This document shows positions 61,432 to 64,000 of a DNA stretch of 64,000 nt, piece by piece. The position numbers and the translations under genes were made by a program. Origin of the DNA: Cerasicoccus arenae (lineage in GTDB: Bacteria > Verrucomicrobiota > Verrucomicrobiia > Opitutales > Cerasicoccaceae); assembly GCF_014651635.1 (NCBI RefSeq), contig NZ_BMXG01000001.1:230517-294516 (forward strand), read 5' to 3'. Positions within the stretch are counted from its first letter, which is position 1. The number at the start of each line of letters is the position of its first letter. The notes under the pieces were generated by a model, which was given only the letters and a program-made list of their open reading frames with translations, ran no database searches and had not been told where the DNA came from.

Positions 61432-62328
61432 CTACTTGGTCACAGAGCGACGACGACGCGCGAACACCATCAAGAGCACACCCAATCCGGAGAGCATCGC
61501 GGTCGTGCCCGGCTCTGGAATAACAGCGCTCGAACGAACGACTTCCAACTGCGCAAGGCTCAGAGCGCCAGATGCGTCGTTTAGGCCGCCATCAGTGTAG
61601 GTCCTGATATCATCAAGTAGACCATCGAACGGACGATTGAAGCTGCTACTATTACCGATAACGATCGATTCAGAATTGGTAAATACAGTATTAACCCCAA
61701 CATTATCCGTCGCTAAAAGACTTACTGAAGTGGAAGTATTACCACCGTATATACTCGTGGCACCCGTTGTGCCATCGTAAGTCAATGCAATGAAAACCCA
61801 TTCAGTTGTTGCATCGAGCATCGCGTTAGTGGCGGCGTAGCTCTGCGTTCCTGAAGAACCGTCACCTACCCGAAATGCACCGGTCAAGGCATCAGCCCCC
61901 GAAAAATATATCGTATCATAGGAACCGATTTGAAAGACTCGAGCAAAGCCACCTATAGCGGTATCCGCCTTGTACCATCCCGTGAACGTGAAAGATGTCG
62001 ATCCATTAAATCCACTGGCTCCACTGGCGGATGAAGCACTGCCCGCAATGTCAATATTGGTCGTTGAGTTGTTACCCATACCATCGGTGGCGCTCAAATC
62101 GAATGCATAGTCGCCGGTAAGACCAGAAACACCAGAACCATCCGAACCACGTGTGGCTGCACCATTGAATAAGGCTGGAGTAGTATTACTGCCAGTAGAC
62201 ACTGCACTGGTGGCATTCGCCACATCGTTAAAGTCATAATTATAAAGCAGACTTTGGGCGCTGAGTCCACTGCCACAAAGACCAGCTGAGAGAATTATTA
62301 AATGTCCTTTAATAATATATTTTATCAT
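61432..62328 (-). CDS. PEP-CTERM LamG-domain protein
   Basis: 298 residues with a signal peptide (GHLIILSAGLCGSGLSAQ). A LamG/concanavalin-like domain shows STSFTFTGWYKADTAIGGFARV, WVFIALTYDGTTGATSIYGG and FNRPFDGLLDDIRTYTDG, as in polysaccharide-binding modules. The C-terminus has the PEP anchor VIPEPGTTAMLSGLGVLLMVFA and RRRR. Probably exported and processed by an exosortase. It starts five bases after the upstream beta-helix gene stop, suggesting an operon. Confidence 0.9.
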   Translation of the reverse strand: MIKYIIKGHLIILSAGLCGSGLSAQSLLYNYDFNDVANATSAVSTGSNTTPALFNGAATRGSDGSGVSGLTGDYAFDLSATDGMGNNSTTNIDIAGSASSASGASGFNGSTSFTFTGWYKADTAIGGFARVFQIGSYDTIYFSGADALTGAFRVGDGSSGTQSYAATNAMLDATTEWVFIALTYDGTTGATSIYGGNTSTSVSLLATDNVGVNTVFTNSESIVIGNSSSFNRPFDGLLDDIRTYTDGGLNDASGALSLAQLEVVRSSAVIPEPGTTAMLSGLGVLLMVFARRRRSVTK

Positions 62329-62333
62329 ATCAA

Positions 62334-64000
62334 TTACTTTTGTTTTGTATATTTTTGGGTTCCGAGGTAAATTGAATCACGGGCTTGTGGTCCGTAATGT
62401 ACCGCTTTCAGCATCGCTCCTGAAATCTCGTGCAGGGGCACGCAGTCAGGAATCGCTTTGCTAAAGCTATTAGTATGGGAATTATTATCTTGGTGCCAGC
62501 CAGCTTCGCTTGATGCCAAACCCTGAAACACTTCAGCAATGCCAGCAGGCGATCCTCGACGAGCAGTAAGCATTGAAAAATCGGCACCATGCACTATCGA
62601 CTCCGCTTGAGCGTCGCCTTGGACAAACGATACAGCATTGCCATAATAAACGATGCCCTCTGGCCCACTCGGGAGGCGGCTCTGAGCGAACTCCCACGTC
62701 ATGATGATATTGTTTATGAAGTAGAAATTCTCAAACTTTCTACCTGCTGGGTTCAGCGAGGTAAACATGCGCTTGTATGGCGAAATCAACGTGTTATTCA
62801 CGACCCAGAAGCCACCCGGAGCCGGCGTCCGATCACGGGGAACGTCAGCCATCTTGCCAGAATCCCAAAAGCGATCATGCTTTATACCGATTTTAAAGAC
62901 CCCCCCCCGGCTGTAGCCCAGTTTCCATAATTCGATATCTGCTGCGGTCTGTTCAAAAATATTGTCGTAAATATAGATTGGCCCCGGCAAAGGCGCTCCA
63001 TTGAGAGGCTGCCAGGTGAATGGCTCAAACACATCGATCACCAGATTACCGCGAATGGTTAATGCTTTAGCGTGTTCTTCGGTTTCAAAGGCATTGTCAC
63101 ATATTCGTTCGATCCGATTATTCTCAATGATGGAATCATTACTATTGGAAACGGAACCGCTCGAAAATGCCTCGAAAGCCTCGAAAATCCAGTTTGCCCT
63201 CACAGTCCATTCACGCCCAATACGGCGAATAAGCCCAGTTTCATAACTATATGGTGCCTGTAGCCCACCAGTAACTGGTAGGAAGCCAGCTTTCCGCTGC
63301 CAATGGATCGGCATACGCATGTTAACGCTGGTGGTCGACTTCGCGTACTCGGCCCGAATAACCTCTTCGATATCCGTGTAGGCTGGGAACTGTGTGTAAA
63401 AACAATTTTCCACCACTACCCGAGCAGTATCCCCATCTTCCCGCCCAGCCACACCATACCGACAGCCAAAGAACCAACTGTTCCGGACAGTGAGGTCGTC
63501 GGGATTGGAAAAGACACCCGCCATGCCAGGTGTCTCAAAAGTGAATCCATCGATAACGACATGTGCTTCACCGGAAAAATTTAACGCGATGAGAAAGTTA
63601 TCCGTGCGATTGGGCGTAGCCCCCCAACGGCCACCGGCAGTGCGGGGGCCAACCGCCATGACTGCCTGGTTAGGATCCGTCACGCCATATTTTCCGTCTG
63701 CACGCAAGCGGACGTAGAGCGACTTGGTGTCTGCATCCCAAGCAAATCCATGCGAATTGCCAGGGTATTCATCTGCCAACCGACGAAAAGCGATGAGGTC
63801 ATCCAGTTGCTCATATGGAAGGAGGTCCACTCGATCCGCCAAAACTCGAACCGGTCGATACTCAAATGGGATGCGATATAGTCCTCTTGTTTGGTCCACT
63901 AATTCCCATTCCAGATCACCGCTTCGTACGGAAGGCACCGCACCTGAAAGCACTGTTTGATAGCAACCTCCGTCTAGCGCAATGATCTCCAGCGGCTCAT
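62334..64000 (-). CDS. Right-handed beta-helix protein, 5' end outside window
   Basis: The frame is open to the last base of the window (EPLEIIALDGGCYQTVLSG...), so about 555 residues are visible and the true start lies beyond. Beta-helix signs are repeated: VVIDGFTFETPGMAGVFSNP, LTVRNSWFFGCRYGV, NSNDSIIENNRIERI and AKALTIRGNLVIDVFEPF. This resembles pectate-lyase-like or 'right-handed parallel beta-helix' proteins. A GTG at 63953 is possible but has upstream coding sequence. It is followed closely by the LamG PEP-CTERM gene. Confidence 0.8.
   Translation of the reverse strand, partial: EPLEIIALDGGCYQTVLSGAVPSVRSGDLEWELVDQTRGLYRIPFEYRPVRVLADRVDLLPYEQLDDLIAFRRLADEYPGNSHGFAWDADTKSLYVRLRADGKYGVTDPNQAVMAVGPRTAGGRWGATPNRTDNFLIALNFSGEAHVVIDGFTFETPGMAGVFSNPDDLTVRNSWFFGCRYGVAGREDGDTARVVVENCFYTQFPAYTDIEEVIRAEYAKSTTSVNMRMPIHWQRKAGFLPVTGGLQAPYSYETGLIRRIGREWTVRANWIFEAFEAFSSGSVSNSNDSIIENNRIERICDNAFETEEHAKALTIRGNLVIDVFEPFTWQPLNGAPLPGPIYIYDNIFEQTAADIELWKLGYSRGGVFKIGIKHDRFWDSGKMADVPRDRTPAPGGFWVVNNTLISPYKRMFTSLNPAGRKFENFYFINNIIMTWEFAQSRLPSGPEGIVYYGNAVSFVQGDAQAESIVHGADFSMLTARRGSPAGIAEVFQGLASSEAGWHQDNNSHTNSFSKAIPDCVPLHEISGAMLKAVHYGPQARDSIYLGTQKYTKQK

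Overview
The window looks like a chromosomal segment of a free-living, Gram-negative member of the Verrucomicrobiota, most likely in the Opitutia/Puniceicoccales area. The support is a PVC-type OmcB-like DUF11 lipoprotein whose tail resembles the chlamydial protein, PEP-CTERM exported proteins, secreted beta-helix, DNRLRE and esterase proteins, an alpha-L-rhamnosidase, and many lipoprotein signal peptides. The taxonomic call is an inference from gene families, since no rRNA gene is present. The only RNA gene I can support is one tRNA-Lys(UUU). There is no CRISPR array, prophage, transposase, integrase or plasmid function.

Layout. 1-13.8 kb: nucleotide, folate and RNA housekeeping genes (5-FTHF cyclo-ligase, apt, orn), a phosphosugar mutase, a five-PAS hybrid histidine kinase, surE, and the minus-strand cluster ribBX-ribH-nusB-ftsY. 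13.9-32.4 kb: pyrC, an inactive-looking serine-hydrolase relative, purM, thrH, a J-domain protein, a sugar-esterase plus rhamnosidase pair, aroK, a prenyl synthase, a bifunctional-nuclease family gene, and a plus-strand run of lipoprotein, dus, alpha/beta hydrolase, DJ-1 and O-antigen-ligase-like genes. 32.6-41.2 kb: two very large secreted proteins, a beta-helix/DNRLRE protein and a 1,697-residue protein built from two copies of an esterase-Ig-PKD-PKD unit. 41.6-52.7 kb: priA (frameshifted), the OmcB-like gene facing a Fur-like regulator, der, a GxxExxY gene inside inverted repeats, an aminotransferase, an Lrp regulator, a TerB-like protein and the tRNA. 52.9-64 kb: an ArnA-type UDP-glucuronate dehydrogenase, leuC, dtd, coaC, a membrane histidine kinase, two PEP-CTERM proteins and a truncated beta-helix protein.

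Four signals stand out. (1) Long G/C homopolymers are far commoner than chance; one of them (G10) breaks priA, while the others in genes are in frame. (2) Several families of short intergenic repeats occur, often as facing pairs; one 43-bp pair encloses the GxxExxY gene and looks like a small mobile cassette. (3) Several enzyme relatives have lost key residues: the RibA half of RibBX, the second esterase copy, the beta-lactamase-like protein, and the metal sites of the Fur-like protein. (4) A twin-hairpin repeat abuts the stop codons of both purM and the J-domain gene.
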